Assembly: GCA_012267415.1 (NCBI GenBank)
Contig: JAAXGN010000124.1
Coordinates: 41,994 to 105,993, forward strand
Direction of reading: 5' to 3'
DNA: 64,000 nucleotides
Origin: Candidatus Poribacteria bacterium
GTDB lineage: Bacteria > Poribacteria > WGA-4E > WGA-3G
Part shown: positions 25,592 to 34,722 of the stretch, piece by piece
Layout: every line of letters begins with the position of its first letter
How positions within the stretch are numbered: the stretch's first letter is position 1
Notes under the pieces: model-generated
Seen by the model: only the letters and a program-made list of their open reading frames with translations
What the model was told of the DNA's origin: nothing
Databases searched by the model: none
Translations under genes and position numbers: made by a program

Positions 25592-26380
25592 ATGAACAAA
25601 TTTTTCAAATATTTTAGAAAAACTACAGTCTTATTTACGATCTTATCCGTTCTTATTCTGATAACATGGATTACGGACACTTCTTCTGCTGCAGACCGTG
25701 ATAAGGAGTATGTTGCTAAACAAATTACGAACTTCAAAGTTGATGGGAACATCCGTGAGTGGGACCGCGCAGAAGTTGTTCCTTTTGATCAATTAAAGGA
25801 TGCAGGAAATGAGATCCCTGATCCTGATGATTTTACTGGCAGTGGTCGTGTGGCATGGAACGCAAATGACCCTACCCGGATTTATTTTCTGGTTGAAATT
25901 ACCGATGATACACTGCAAGACATCCATCCTGCAAACAGTATGTGGTGGGTTGATGACAGTGTTGAGTTTATGTTTGATTTTGACAACAATGTCACAAGAG
26001 ATGCTCTCGTTCAATGGACATTGGGTGCTAACGGAAAAGACCTTTCTGCAGCAGGTTCTTCAAGCAATACAGAATGGATAGTGGTAAAAAACGGTAACGA
26101 TTACATCTACGAGGTTGCACTTGACCCTACAAAACAGCGTGGACCAAATCCGGGTAATGCTGATAAAGGAAGAAATTTTAGGGCAAAAGATGGGTTAACC
26201 GTCGGGTTCAGTTTCCACATGAATGATTGTGAGAACGGTGGGCGCGAACACCAGATCGGGTGGATAGCCGGACAAGCTTGGGATCCGCTTGCTTTTGGTG
26301 ACCTTACTTTTGACAAAGAGTTTTTGGATGTAGAACCCTCTGGGAAAATTGCGTTGACTTGGGCTGCAATCAAGCGATAA
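25592..26380 (+). CDS. Exported CBM9-like protein with C-terminal K-I-A-x-T-W motif
   Basis: A 262-residue protein with a signal peptide (about 1-34, ending SSAAD), then a carbohydrate-binding-module-9-like domain. Its marks are F-K-V-D-G-N-I-R-E-W-D at the start, YFLVEITDDTL, WWVDDSVEFMFD, YEVALDP, and GFSFHMNDCENGG near the end. CBM9 modules bind sugar ends. It finishes VEPSGKIALTWAAIKR, the same tail as on four LamG proteins here although the preceding domain is unrelated, which makes a transport or anchoring tag likely. AGGAAA precedes the ATG. Confidence 0.8.
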   Translation: MNKFFKYFRKTTVLFTILSVLILITWITDTSSAADRDKEYVAKQITNFKVDGNIREWDRAEVVPFDQLKDAGNEIPDPDDFTGSGRVAWNANDPTRIYFLVEITDDTLQDIHPANSMWWVDDSVEFMFDFDNNVTRDALVQWTLGANGKDLSAAGSSSNTEWIVVKNGNDYIYEVALDPTKQRGPNPGNADKGRNFRAKDGLTVGFSFHMNDCENGGREHQIGWIAGQAWDPLAFGDLTFDKEFLDVEPSGKIALTWAAIKR

Positions 26381-26436
26381 CTTCTCTGCAACGCTAAAAC
26401 TTCTTAGAATCATCAAAAATGGTTATGGAGATATTA

Positions 26437-27246
26437 ATGAAACTTGCAATATGTAATGAAATGTTTGAAGATTGGAAGATAGAAGATGTGTTCAGTTATG
26501 CTGGAGAACTCGGATATGATGCGGTTGAAATTGCGCCGTTCACTTTGGCAGAGTCGGTTTTAGACATCAGCGAATCTGAACGGACACGAATCCGAAATGC
26601 TGCTGCAGATGCAAAAATAGAAATCGCTGGACTCCACTGGCTACTGGTCTCACCACCGGGACTCTATATTAACCATCCAGATGCAGAAATCCGTGATGAA
26701 ACACGCGACTACTTGCTGGCATTAATTGATCTCTGTGGTGACTTAGATGGTAAAATACTGGTATTCGGTTCCCCGCAGCAGCGCAACGTTATGGACCCGC
26801 TCTCCTTTAAAGAAGCATGGAATTATGCAGAAGAGACCTTCACTGCGGGTGCGGAACTTGCCGGTGAAAGAGGTGTAACCCTTTGTATGGAACCGCTATC
26901 CAGCGATCAGACGAACTTCATTACACATCCAGATAATGCAGTGGAAATGGTGAATGCTGTGAACCATCCTAACTTCCAAATGATATTGGATGTCTGTAGT
27001 ACGGCAAAAGAAGGGTTGGACATGCCGACTCAGATTCGCAACTGTGCTAAACACGTTGCACATTTCCATTCCAATGACGATAACGGTTACCTGCCCGGTT
27101 CTGGTAACGTTGATTACCCGCCAATCATTGAAGCATTACAAGAGATTGATTATCAAGGCTATCTCTCAACGGAAGTATTCGATTTCAAACCTGACCCAAA
27201 GACTATTGCCAAACAGAGTATCGATTTTTTAAATTCCTTGTTATGA
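26437..27246 (+). CDS. Sugar phosphate isomerase/epimerase (xylose-isomerase-like TIM barrel)
   Basis: The start at 26437 (GGAG eight bases upstream) gives the usual opening MKLAICNEMFEDWKIEDVF. The 269-residue product fits the AP-endonuclease-2/xylose-isomerase-like barrel: Y-D-A-V-E-I-A-P, H-W-L-L-V, CMEPLS with the first metal-binding Glu, ILDVCST, H-F-H-S-N-D-D-N, and Y-L-S-T-E-V-F with the last Glu. Relatives epimerise keto-sugars or dehydrate inositol derivatives. It overlaps the next gene by four bases (ATGA), so the two probably act in one sugar pathway. Confidence 0.85.
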   Translation: MKLAICNEMFEDWKIEDVFSYAGELGYDAVEIAPFTLAESVLDISESERTRIRNAAADAKIEIAGLHWLLVSPPGLYINHPDAEIRDETRDYLLALIDLCGDLDGKILVFGSPQQRNVMDPLSFKEAWNYAEETFTAGAELAGERGVTLCMEPLSSDQTNFITHPDNAVEMVNAVNHPNFQMILDVCSTAKEGLDMPTQIRNCAKHVAHFHSNDDNGYLPGSGNVDYPPIIEALQEIDYQGYLSTEVFDFKPDPKTIAKQSIDFLNSLL

Positions 27247-28826
27247 TGTCTGAATTACAAACGTGCTATAACGCATATAACAAACTCAGATCAGAAATGG
27301 GACGTTGGCTCAAACAGAGTATGATGCTTGATCCACCCGGACCAAACCGAGGTGGCGAAGATGAGGCAAACTATGCTCTTGCCTGGTTTCCACACTATCT
27401 CATCACAGGTGATCCGAATGTTATAAAACACTTTGACGCGCTCAAAGCGGCACTTATGGATTGGGTGGAACGTGATTGTCTGCATGGCTATGAAGCGAGA
27501 GCGGAAGCACACCACGGGACGGAACCGTTTCTACTTTTCCTGCCACGTTATATCGGATTAATGCCTGATGATACAGAAGCGATTTCTCTACTAACTGATG
27601 CCGCGGAACATATTGGGAATTGGGTAGAGGACATTCCAGCTTGGTATGACTACGCGCGAGATACTTTTGTTGGATATAATATAGGCACGAAATATGTTGA
27701 GAACGATGAAAACAGTGCTTTTGAACTTGCAGAGCATTTCCGGTTTATTCATATTGCCCTTGCTGCATATCGGGTTACGGGTGAACAAAGATACGTTGAT
27801 TGGGGATTACGATACGGGCAGAAACGTGCTGAACGGCTCATTGCGGCACCGGAACCGATGCCGCTACTGTGGGATCTGAACGGAAACGGACTTAGTGAAT
27901 CTGATGTTGATGCCAAAAATCTCCATCATCTCGTTGCAAGTTCACATCATATAAAAGGTGATCCGCTCTCAGGTATTGAGAACCTACTCGCTTCTGGTGC
28001 TATCTACGCCTTGGGTGATCTCTATCATCTATCAGGAGAAGAAATCTATCAGTCTGCTGCAAAACGTATCGTTGAACCTCTCATTGCATCGCTGGACGAT
28101 CCGTATAACGATCCTGCTGCGGCAGCAATCGGTTATTATCGTTGGACTTTTAACGATACAGGTTATGACGATGCCATAAATGATAATTTGCAGGCACTAC
28201 CATCTACTTCACCCGATTTGTTGGCACTTGTTTTTCCTCAAGAAACTCGCCGCAGGGAACCTGGAGTTGGGAAAAGGGCAGATATGGCATATTGGGGTGA
28301 ATGGTCGGATGACGGTTCGGTGAAGCCGATACGAGAACCTTCAACGGCAACATTAACCTTGGCATATCAGGTGACAGGGGATATCAGTTATGCGGTCAGA
28401 GCATTACGCAATGCCTGCATCCGCTTGAACATGGCGAGACGTGTATTACGCGGTGGTAGGGAACACGCGGATATGGGTGGGGCGGTATGTTCTGTCGCTG
28501 CAGGTCACGGACGGAATTGGGGTCAAGGTGCAGTCACTGCTTGTTACGGACCACTCCTTATTGGCACTCGTGAAATCTTGGGTAAAGTCGCTCCGCTTAT
28601 AGAGTTTGGGAAAGGTTCAATACCTGCTACATTGCTCTCTTTGGTGAGACCGCTTATTGCCACAGATGTCACCGCTGAGGTGACCTTCTATAATAGCGGT
28701 GATTCACCTATAGAATTTACCTGGCGGTTATGTAGTGCTGTTGATGTATTAGAGAAAAAGACTGAAAAGACGGTATGGCATGAGGAAACACTTGCGCCGC
28801 AAGAAATCCGAAAGCAGATTCTGTAA
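27243..28826 (+). CDS. Six-hairpin glycosidase-like protein of unknown specificity
   Basis: A 527-residue protein without a signal peptide. It is rich in helices with aromatic and acidic pockets (NYALAWFPHYLITGD, EARAEAHHGTEPFLLFLPRY, AEHFRFIHIALAAYRVTGEQRY), a pattern seen in (alpha/alpha)6-barrel enzymes acting on sugars. A beta-rich tail of about 70 residues follows. The catalytic residues and family cannot be named by eye. It is translationally coupled to the sugar isomerase upstream, supporting a role in degrading a glycan or uronate. Confidence 0.5.
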   Translation: MMSELQTCYNAYNKLRSEMGRWLKQSMMLDPPGPNRGGEDEANYALAWFPHYLITGDPNVIKHFDALKAALMDWVERDCLHGYEARAEAHHGTEPFLLFLPRYIGLMPDDTEAISLLTDAAEHIGNWVEDIPAWYDYARDTFVGYNIGTKYVENDENSAFELAEHFRFIHIALAAYRVTGEQRYVDWGLRYGQKRAERLIAAPEPMPLLWDLNGNGLSESDVDAKNLHHLVASSHHIKGDPLSGIENLLASGAIYALGDLYHLSGEEIYQSAAKRIVEPLIASLDDPYNDPAAAAIGYYRWTFNDTGYDDAINDNLQALPSTSPDLLALVFPQETRRREPGVGKRADMAYWGEWSDDGSVKPIREPSTATLTLAYQVTGDISYAVRALRNACIRLNMARRVLRGGREHADMGGAVCSVAAGHGRNWGQGAVTACYGPLLIGTREILGKVAPLIEFGKGSIPATLLSLVRPLIATDVTAEVTFYNSGDSPIEFTWRLCSAVDVLEKKTEKTVWHEETLAPQEIRKQIL

Positions 28827-28848
28827 GGCATCGTTAAGATGATACTGA

Positions 28849-29652
28849 TTATTCATCAAAGTTCTGAGCGACAAGAACCAGATCCAGTATATTTACCTCT
28901 CCATCTCTGTTGACATCTGCAAGCGTATCTTCTTCACCGAAGTGAGTACCGACGAATACAAGGTCTAAGATGTTGATATTACCATCCCTATTAACATCAT
29001 AGAGTAAGTTGGAACTTATCAATTCAAAAACAATGTCCTGGCTATTTTCAAATTTAACAGGTCCGAAATCCGGTGCGAGCCATTGGTAGGCAGTAGCAGG
29101 GGTTGTGCCTAAAGCAGCGATACTTAGTGTGCGCAGCCTAATTTTTAGACAGTTCTTAAATGTACCTGCTGGTGTCTCTACATCTTCTACTGCTACAACT
29201 TCATTAGTGCTAATAAACGTGAAAGGACCGACAATGTTGAGTTCTGATTCAGCAGAAATTTGCCATTCGTCTCCAAGTGCTATTGACGCTGGATAAAACA
29301 GTTGGGGTGGATACAGCAATGCGGTTGCTACACCGAAGATATCATCTACTTCCACAACATATTTATATACCTTAATGCCTTCTTCGTCGATATCCACAAA
29401 TATTTCTTGTGCCATTGCTACATCAGTTCCCAAGGTCTCTGTCACAGTTTTTATTATCAGAAGTTCAATATCGTTTATGGTTTCATCTGATGCTTCGATA
29501 GTGTAAGTGATTCGTTCAGCTTTGTCTTGGCTGTCCAGTACCCATCTGTTGCCAATCTCTGTTGGGAAATAGTTTTGTGCTATCGTCGTGCCGTTGAGGT
29601 TAAAGATAAGCATGACAGCGAAAAGAAGTGTGAATGTGACGTTCTTTAACAT
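28849..29652 (-). CDS. Exported protein with paralogous N-domain and C-terminal dockerin repeats
   Basis: The start at 29652 (AAGGAAC upstream) gives a signal peptide ending TIAQ. The 267-residue product opens with a domain also present in the two following genes (Y-F-P-T-E-I-G-N-R-W-V, then ETLGTDV, LFYPASIALGDEW, VETPAGTFKNCLKI, YQWLAPDFGPVKFE). It ends with two dockerin type I repeats, each D-V-N-R-D-G-x-(I/V)-N-I-L-D-L-V, which bind calcium and cohesin. No cohesin is seen in this window. It appears to be one of a set in which a constant domain carries varied C-termini. Confidence 0.8.
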   Translation of the reverse strand: MLKNVTFTLLFAVMLIFNLNGTTIAQNYFPTEIGNRWVLDSQDKAERITYTIEASDETINDIELLIIKTVTETLGTDVAMAQEIFVDIDEEGIKVYKYVVEVDDIFGVATALLYPPQLFYPASIALGDEWQISAESELNIVGPFTFISTNEVVAVEDVETPAGTFKNCLKIRLRTLSIAALGTTPATAYQWLAPDFGPVKFENSQDIVFELISSNLLYDVNRDGNINILDLVFVGTHFGEEDTLADVNRDGEVNILDLVLVAQNFDE

Positions 29653-29701
29653 TTTCTGTTCCTTATGCAATCTTTGATTAGGTGTGTGCTGAATCAAAAG
29701 G

Positions 29702-29769
29702 AAAACGTCTTGATTCAGGGATTGCAGGACAATCAGGTAGCGGGATTGCTTAAGGCATCAAGACGTTTT
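29702..29769 (-). terminator. Long-loop inverted repeat between two secreted-protein genes
   Basis: AAAACGTCTTGAT (29702-29714) pairs with ATCAAGACGTTTT (29757-29769), 13 perfect base pairs around a 42-base loop. It lies 24 bases past the stop of the gene to its right, in the transcription direction of the minus strand. The terminator role is inferred. Confidence 0.45.
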
Positions 29770-29792
29770 TCAGAAATAGATTTCAGACAAGT

Positions 29793-31484
29793 CTACTTTA
29801 GGATGATCATTCGGCGCGTAGCAGAGAAATCCTTAGTTTTAAGGGTATAGAAATATATACCGCTTGAAACAGTTTCACCTGTGCTGTTTTTGCCATCCCA
29901 ATACGCTGCAGTTGATGCAGTCATATATGAACCGATAGACTTATGTCCTAAGTTGAGTGTCCGAACAGAATGTCCGGAAATATTATAGATCTGAATTGTG
30001 ACGTTAGCATCTTGACTTAGTTGATAAGGTATCCAGGTTTCTGGGTTGAACGGGTTTGGAAAGTTCTGCGCAAGAATTGTCTTCTTTGGACGCACATCGC
30101 CAACCCGCATTTGTACACTCAGAAAAGCATTGTGAATATCTGTAGAGGCTACTTTGCGTTGGAATGGGCCGGATACTACATTTCCACTTTCATCAAGAAG
30201 AGCTATCTCAATGTCATCACCAAGTTGGACAACACTTTTTCGGCTTGTGTCTGCCCAAGCGATAGAAACGGTTTTATCATCGGTGTTAACCTTTTTCGTT
30301 TTAACAGCACCTGTACGTAGGTTTTTGGCAGTCAAAGTATAGGATGTACCGTCTGCTAAATTCTGCAATTTGCTTGTCATGACGAATCCCCATGCGCTTT
30401 TCGTCATAGAAACTTTAGGAGCAGCTGCATCATCATCGGATTCGTTCTGCCATGCTGTTCCAGTAAATGTGAAATTACCTCCTGCTGGCGTATTGACAAT
30501 ATAACCGCTACTCCCATCAATGTCAAACCCATCACCTTCGTGGACGACAGAATATCCTACGAATTCTTGTGTTTCCGCATCTAACTTGATAACGATTGTA
30601 GAAACAAGAAAGTCTGTGAGAGATTTTGCCGTGTAAGGTTCTGCTGGCATCAGTGGAACAGAAATAAGGTTCAATCCGAACTCGAGCTTAATATCGAAAT
30701 GCCTCGGGACGATGGGGTCTTCGGGTGTTTCAGGTTCTTCAGGTGTTTCCCCTGCTGGTTGTTCAGGTGTTTCAGTATCAGTAGGCGTTTCCCCTGTTGG
30801 TTGTTCTGGTGTTTCAGTGGTTTCTCCATCTGATTCTTCATTCAGACTATAACTTTGCAGTTCAAAGACGATACCTTGGTCATTTTCAAATTTGATAGGT
30901 CCTACGTCTGGTGCTAACCATTGGTAAGAATCAGTAACGACTGTTATGAGTGCTGTTGCTGACTCTCGGTTTATCTGAAGTTTGACACAATTTTCAAACG
31001 TTCCAGCTGGTGTTTCAACGGTTTCCACGGCAGTAACTGTTATAGTGCTTGTTGTTGTTGCGGTTCCGATTAAGTCCAGATCAACTACTGTGACTAATTC
31101 CCAGGTTTGTCCAAGGGGTAAGTCTGCAGGAAAAAAAAGTGCTGGTGGATCAAGGGTTGCAGCTGCGATACCGAATGTTCCTTCATCTAACCTTGTGCGG
31201 TGAAGTAATAGGTCTCCATTATCATCAGAAATATAGTAAATATCGTTATCAACAGCATCGGTGCCGAGAGTCTCTGTAAAAATTCTGAGACCGATCAGAT
31301 CTTCCCCTTCAACTTCTTCAATAGAATATGTGCGTCTTTCGGCTCCATCGGTACTCAGCATAACCCAGGTGTTCCCGATTATTGTTGGATAATAATCTTG
31401 TGCGGTAGCAGTAAGAGCGAAACTACACACAAGAGTACATACCAATAGAAGTTTGAGCCAAGTTGCTTGTTTTGTTATTTTCAT
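29793..31484 (-). CDS. Exported protein with paralogous N-domain, Glu/Thr/Pro linker and FlgD-like C-terminal domain
   Basis: A 563-residue protein with a signal peptide (to about residue 29). The first ~200 residues match the domain in the neighbouring genes (D-Y-Y-P-T-I-I-G-N-T-W, ALFFPADLPLGQTWE, VETPAGTFENCVKL, YQWLAPDVGPIKFE). A linker of repeated P-x-G-E-T-P units follows (about 215-255), then a beta domain starting GLNLISVPL. The last ~90 residues are a FlgD-Ig/Por-type end beginning NFPNPFNPETWIPYQL and closing SATRRMIILK. Such ends serve as C-terminal sorting domains of type IX-like or related secretion in several phyla. It is likely surface-exposed. Confidence 0.82.
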   Translation of the reverse strand: MKITKQATWLKLLLVCTLVCSFALTATAQDYYPTIIGNTWVMLSTDGAERRTYSIEEVEGEDLIGLRIFTETLGTDAVDNDIYYISDDNGDLLLHRTRLDEGTFGIAAATLDPPALFFPADLPLGQTWELVTVVDLDLIGTATTTSTITVTAVETVETPAGTFENCVKLQINRESATALITVVTDSYQWLAPDVGPIKFENDQGIVFELQSYSLNEESDGETTETPEQPTGETPTDTETPEQPAGETPEEPETPEDPIVPRHFDIKLEFGLNLISVPLMPAEPYTAKSLTDFLVSTIVIKLDAETQEFVGYSVVHEGDGFDIDGSSGYIVNTPAGGNFTFTGTAWQNESDDDAAAPKVSMTKSAWGFVMTSKLQNLADGTSYTLTAKNLRTGAVKTKKVNTDDKTVSIAWADTSRKSVVQLGDDIEIALLDESGNVVSGPFQRKVASTDIHNAFLSVQMRVGDVRPKKTILAQNFPNPFNPETWIPYQLSQDANVTIQIYNISGHSVRTLNLGHKSIGSYMTASTAAYWDGKNSTGETVSSGIYFYTLKTKDFSATRRMIILK

Positions 31485-31528
31485 AATGAATTTCTCCTTT
31501 CCAAAGCATGATTATTAGCGTTTAGAGA

Positions 31529-31673
31529 TATGGTAGAATATGGATTTAATATACAGTCAACAACGGCAGAATGCGCGTGGTAGAATGCGCGCATGGCATT
31601 CTACATGATTCTACATGATTCTGCATTGATAAGGATATCGCACCTACCGGGGATGTGAGTGTATAAATTATTA
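31529..31673 (+). repeat. TGGTAGAATATGG repeat interrupted by a GCGCGCATGGCATT unit
   Basis: The ends match 24098-24185, but between AACGG (to 31565) and GATAAGG (from about 31627) there are ~60 extra bases built on GAATGCGCG and GAATGCGCGCATGGCATTC with a short repeat of CTACATGATT. This reads as an insertion of the GCGCG-core unit into another repeat. Confidence 0.65.
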
Positions 31674-31883
31674 CCAAATATCACCATAGTTGTATTCTTC
31701 AGCAGTAATGCTGGTTGTTTCAAATACAGTTATTAATGCGTATCCCGTATTAGAAGATTCGACACCTACGGTTGGTCGAATTTCATCCTGTTCCGAAATA
31801 TATCGATATCCGAACCAAGCTCCGAGTGCCATAAGGAAAATGCCGATTGCTATAACGATTAGGACCAGTTTCCAAAATTGCAT
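31671..31883 (-). CDS. Small single-pass membrane protein
   Basis: A 70-residue protein with a clear N-terminal helix (about 5-27, LVLIVIAIGIFLMALGAW) and a short polar tail (Y-R-Y-I-S-E-Q-D-E). The ribosome binding site is weak (GGGT about nine bases upstream). The stop overlaps the edge of a repeat by two bases. No family is recognised; the clean helix argues it is real, but the evidence is limited. Confidence 0.45.
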   Translation of the reverse strand: MQFWKLVLIVIAIGIFLMALGAWFGYRYISEQDEIRPTVGVESSNTGYALITVFETTSITAEEYNYGDIW

Positions 31884-32190
31884 GTTATATACCCAGAAGC
31901 TTCGAGGAAGTGTACATTTTGTCCAAACATTTATACTTTATTATGGCAGACAAGTGCGATTAGACATTACAAGAAAAGTGGCACATCTACCGTGATACGT
32001 CGAGTTATAGTGAACTATAGAATTAATGCCAGTTAAAATATTGACTGGCTCCACAACGGGCGAGGTGACCTCGCCCCTACGCTGGGTGTTCTTCGTCATC
32101 GGTGTATGGGGTGAAATGTCTCATTAATTATGAACTTTACTATAATCTGGTATAAGACTCCTCAAGTTGTTAGAAAAGATACTAATGATG
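31884..32190. other. Gene-free stretch with a TATAGT-ended element
   Basis: No gene is seen. The main content is the MITE-like element at 32006-32144. Confidence 0.5.
32006..32144. repeat. TATAGT-ended MITE-like element with GGGCGAGGTGACCTCGCCC core
   Basis: The ends TATAGTGAACTATAGAATTA and TAATTATGAACTTTACTATA are imperfect inverted repeats of about 28 bases. The core is a GC-rich palindrome followed by a constant stretch GGGTGTTCTTCGTCATCGGT. Near-identical copies are at 39175 and 50939, and a shorter one at 56387. Confidence 0.8.
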
Positions 32191-33207
32191 TCAGTTAATA
32201 TTGAGGGTTACAGTAATGATTCTACTGATGCGTCCCTTACTGTTTTCTGCAAATAAGATAATTGATCCGGTGATAGGTGCATTCCCAAACCTTCCAGCAA
32301 CCCAAAGGTCATGTTTTCCTTGTGCATTTTTTGCGAATCCTGTTCCATCTCCTAATGGTAGAATTTCGCCGGACACCGAAATAATTCCTAAGTTTGCTAC
32401 TTCCGTTACATAATCTTCAACATTGGTCAGTATCTTTGCATTTAGTATTCCCCCGAGACGCGAACCGGTGGCTTGAAATGTACTTGATGGCAAATGCCAC
32501 ATTGGGAGATTCTGTGCCGTTGGATAAAGCGATCTTTTGAAACTCACTATCTCAAAGATATCCCCACTACCTGTTTCATATTTGACAGGACCAATATTGG
32601 GTGCTAACCATTGATAAGATGTTGTTGGTTCAAGGGTCAAAAAAGGACTTGTAAATGCCGCTGTGAACTCTATTTTAGCACAATCGTCAAAGGTTGCGAC
32701 TGTGGTGCGGACAGTTTCAAAGCCAACTATCTTTAGAGTAGTCGTGCTTTTTCCAGAGATTTTAGCAGTCCCTAAAACTATATCCGTATCTCCTTCTGTC
32801 TCCCATATATCTCCTCTTTCTAATTGTTTGGGAAAAAAGATGACAGGGGTAGGAAAAGTCGCCGACACATCAACTTTTGTTCTATTAATAGTGGTTTGTA
32901 ATGCGGTTTTATGTATTTTAATTCCTGCAGCATCTGTCGTTACAAAGTACTCATCCGATCCAGTAACCTTACCAGTGCTAATTTCTTCAGTCGCAATTTT
33001 CAATAGGATCAAGTGTTGATCAGCAGCATCTTTAGGCGTTTCAAGTGTATAAATGCGTCTGTGCTCACCATCAGTTTTCTCTAAGATCCACTCATTACCA
33101 ACATTTGCTGGATAATAATCTTGTGCAGATAAGATAGATGTGAAATTGCACACAAAACTTAATACTGATATAAGTATTAGCAGATTCCATCTTGTCGTTG
33201 TTTTCAA
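32191..33207 (-). CDS. Exported protein with paralogous N-domain and a distinct C-terminal domain
   Basis: A 338-residue protein with a signal peptide (ending ILSAQ). Residues ~30-230 match the N-domain of the two preceding secreted genes (D-Y-Y-P-A-N-V-G-N-E-W-I, VIFFPKQLERGDIWE, VATFDDCAKIEF, YQWLAPNIGPVKYE). The last ~100 residues are different from either: NLPMWHLPSSTFQATGSRLG and a beta-rich end. It is the third member of the set at 28.8-33.2 kb. Confidence 0.75.
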   Translation of the reverse strand: MKTTTRWNLLILISVLSFVCNFTSILSAQDYYPANVGNEWILEKTDGEHRRIYTLETPKDAADQHLILLKIATEEISTGKVTGSDEYFVTTDAAGIKIHKTALQTTINRTKVDVSATFPTPVIFFPKQLERGDIWETEGDTDIVLGTAKISGKSTTTLKIVGFETVRTTVATFDDCAKIEFTAAFTSPFLTLEPTTSYQWLAPNIGPVKYETGSGDIFEIVSFKRSLYPTAQNLPMWHLPSSTFQATGSRLGGILNAKILTNVEDYVTEVANLGIISVSGEILPLGDGTGFAKNAQGKHDLWVAGRFGNAPITGSIILFAENSKGRISRIITVTLNIN

Positions 33208-33382
33208 AGCAAAATCTCCGGAGGCCGTTTGTTTCGGTATGTTGACTCATTTCAGAATACGTGTGATAATGTTTTAATGTTACAACAATAGACTTGAAAT
33301 TACAAGTTAAAAGAATGCGTATAATCCATTAAAAGAAGTTTTAATGAAATAATTTACTTTCAAACATAAGGATTACCAAGAT

Positions 33383-34360
33383 ATGAATGTAGTACCAAAA
33401 GATTTTATTCGCGTCATGCCTGATGCGATTAGAAGTTTTATCACTGAAGTTTTCCAGAAAGCAGGTGTATCTAAGGAGGACGCAGTGCACATTGCTAATT
33501 TGTTAGTTCTGACTGATCTACGTGGCGTCTTTAGTCATGGTACACGTCAGGCCCCTGGATATGTAGGGATGATGCTTGATGGTAAAGTCAATCCGAAACC
33601 GAATGTTCACTGCATTGATGAATCCCCTACAACCGCTGTGTATGATGGCGATGGTGGAATGGGGCATTTTGCTTCCTATTATGCAGCGAAGGCAGCAGTT
33701 AAGAAAGCAAAAGAGATGGGATTAGGTGCTGCAACCAGTCGGAATCATTTCCATTTTGGAAGTGCGGGTAAGTATTCCCGACTTGCTATTGAAGAAGATT
33801 GTATTGGGTTTGCTGTCTCTTGTCACCGTTTTCGTCATAGTCCAGATGGTATGATAGTTAACGCGACGGGTGCCTCACCGATGAGTTTTGCTATTCCTGC
33901 TGGTAACCAACCCCCAATAGTCGTTGATATGGCGATCGGTATTGATGCGAGACTCCCATTGGAGCAGGCTTTTGCCCAGAGTCCTGCTGCCTATTTCAAG
34001 ATGTTGGGTTTGAGTCATGTGAGTCATACGCTTGGTGGTTTTATGGCAGGTATCTGGTTATTTGATCATCCACCGGATCCGCCGAGGATATGGGAAGGTG
34101 CGAATCAAGGTGCTTTCATTGCAGCGTTTGATATATCCAAGTTCCGTCCTATTGACGAATTTAAAGCTGAAGTTGACCAACACATCCACGATGCCCGACA
34201 GATGCGTCCTGCACCAGGTTATGATCGCTCCGATCTACCCGGTGGGTTAGAGTGGGAACGTGAGCAGGAATGGACTGAAATTGGTATCCCTATTGGTGAA
34301 GCACACCAGGAACAGTTTAAAGCACTTGCTGAACGGGTTGGTGTCCCTCTTCCTTTCTAA
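33383..34360 (+). CDS. Malate/L-lactate dehydrogenase (Ldh2) family protein, short form
   Basis: A 325-residue protein with the N-terminal features of the Ldh2 family of NAD(P)-dependent oxidoreductases (malate, L-lactate, ureidoglycolate and sulfolactate dehydrogenases): LTDLRGVFSHGTRQ with the conserved His, GGMGHFASYYAAK and TSRNHFHFGSAGKYS. After VVDMAIGIDARLPL the expected stretch with G-W-x-x-D-x-x-G-x-x-T and a K-G-Y-G-L-like segment is absent or replaced by AAYFKMLGLSHVSHTLGGFM, so the family's usual ~345-360 residues are reduced. Function may therefore differ. Confidence 0.7.
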   Translation: MNVVPKDFIRVMPDAIRSFITEVFQKAGVSKEDAVHIANLLVLTDLRGVFSHGTRQAPGYVGMMLDGKVNPKPNVHCIDESPTTAVYDGDGGMGHFASYYAAKAAVKKAKEMGLGAATSRNHFHFGSAGKYSRLAIEEDCIGFAVSCHRFRHSPDGMIVNATGASPMSFAIPAGNQPPIVVDMAIGIDARLPLEQAFAQSPAAYFKMLGLSHVSHTLGGFMAGIWLFDHPPDPPRIWEGANQGAFIAAFDISKFRPIDEFKAEVDQHIHDARQMRPAPGYDRSDLPGGLEWEREQEWTEIGIPIGEAHQEQFKALAERVGVPLPF

Positions 34361-34722
34361 TACCTGAAGATAAAAAGTCCTTTGGGGGATCGACGGGCAC
34401 TGAATTGCCCTACTACAAACGGAGGTGTTCATAGTAGGGCAATTCATTGCCCGTCGAAATATTATTCAATTTTGAATTTTAGTCTTCATCCGAGTGCCGT
34501 CTCTTCTGATAAAAAAGGTGGCAAAATATTTACGCACCCATACAATTTTTTTGTTTACAAATTTATGCATTTTTGATATACTTATGTTGAGAATCAGAAC
34601 CGAGGACGAATTTGTGCCAACGTGTATAAATTCGTGGGTTCGGAATTCCTTTCCCATTATTGTTCTTGATCAACACATTTCAATTCAAATCATTTTTAAT
34701 TTTTATTTGGAGGAGTATTGCG
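34361..34722. other. Gene-free stretch with a strong hairpin
   Basis: Beyond the 25-base-pair inverted pair at 34391-34456 the stretch is AT-rich and carries only the leader of the LamG gene downstream. No gene is seen. Confidence 0.5.
34391..34456. repeat. Inverted pair of CGACGGGCA-TGAATTGCCC
   Basis: The 25-base arms at 34391-34415 and 34432-34456 are inverse copies (one central mismatch) of CGACGGGCAATGAATTGCCC plus TACTA, with a 16-base loop. The same unit forms the core of the elements at 12989 and 16977. It starts about 30 bases after the Ldh2-like stop and could end transcription on both strands. Confidence 0.7.
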
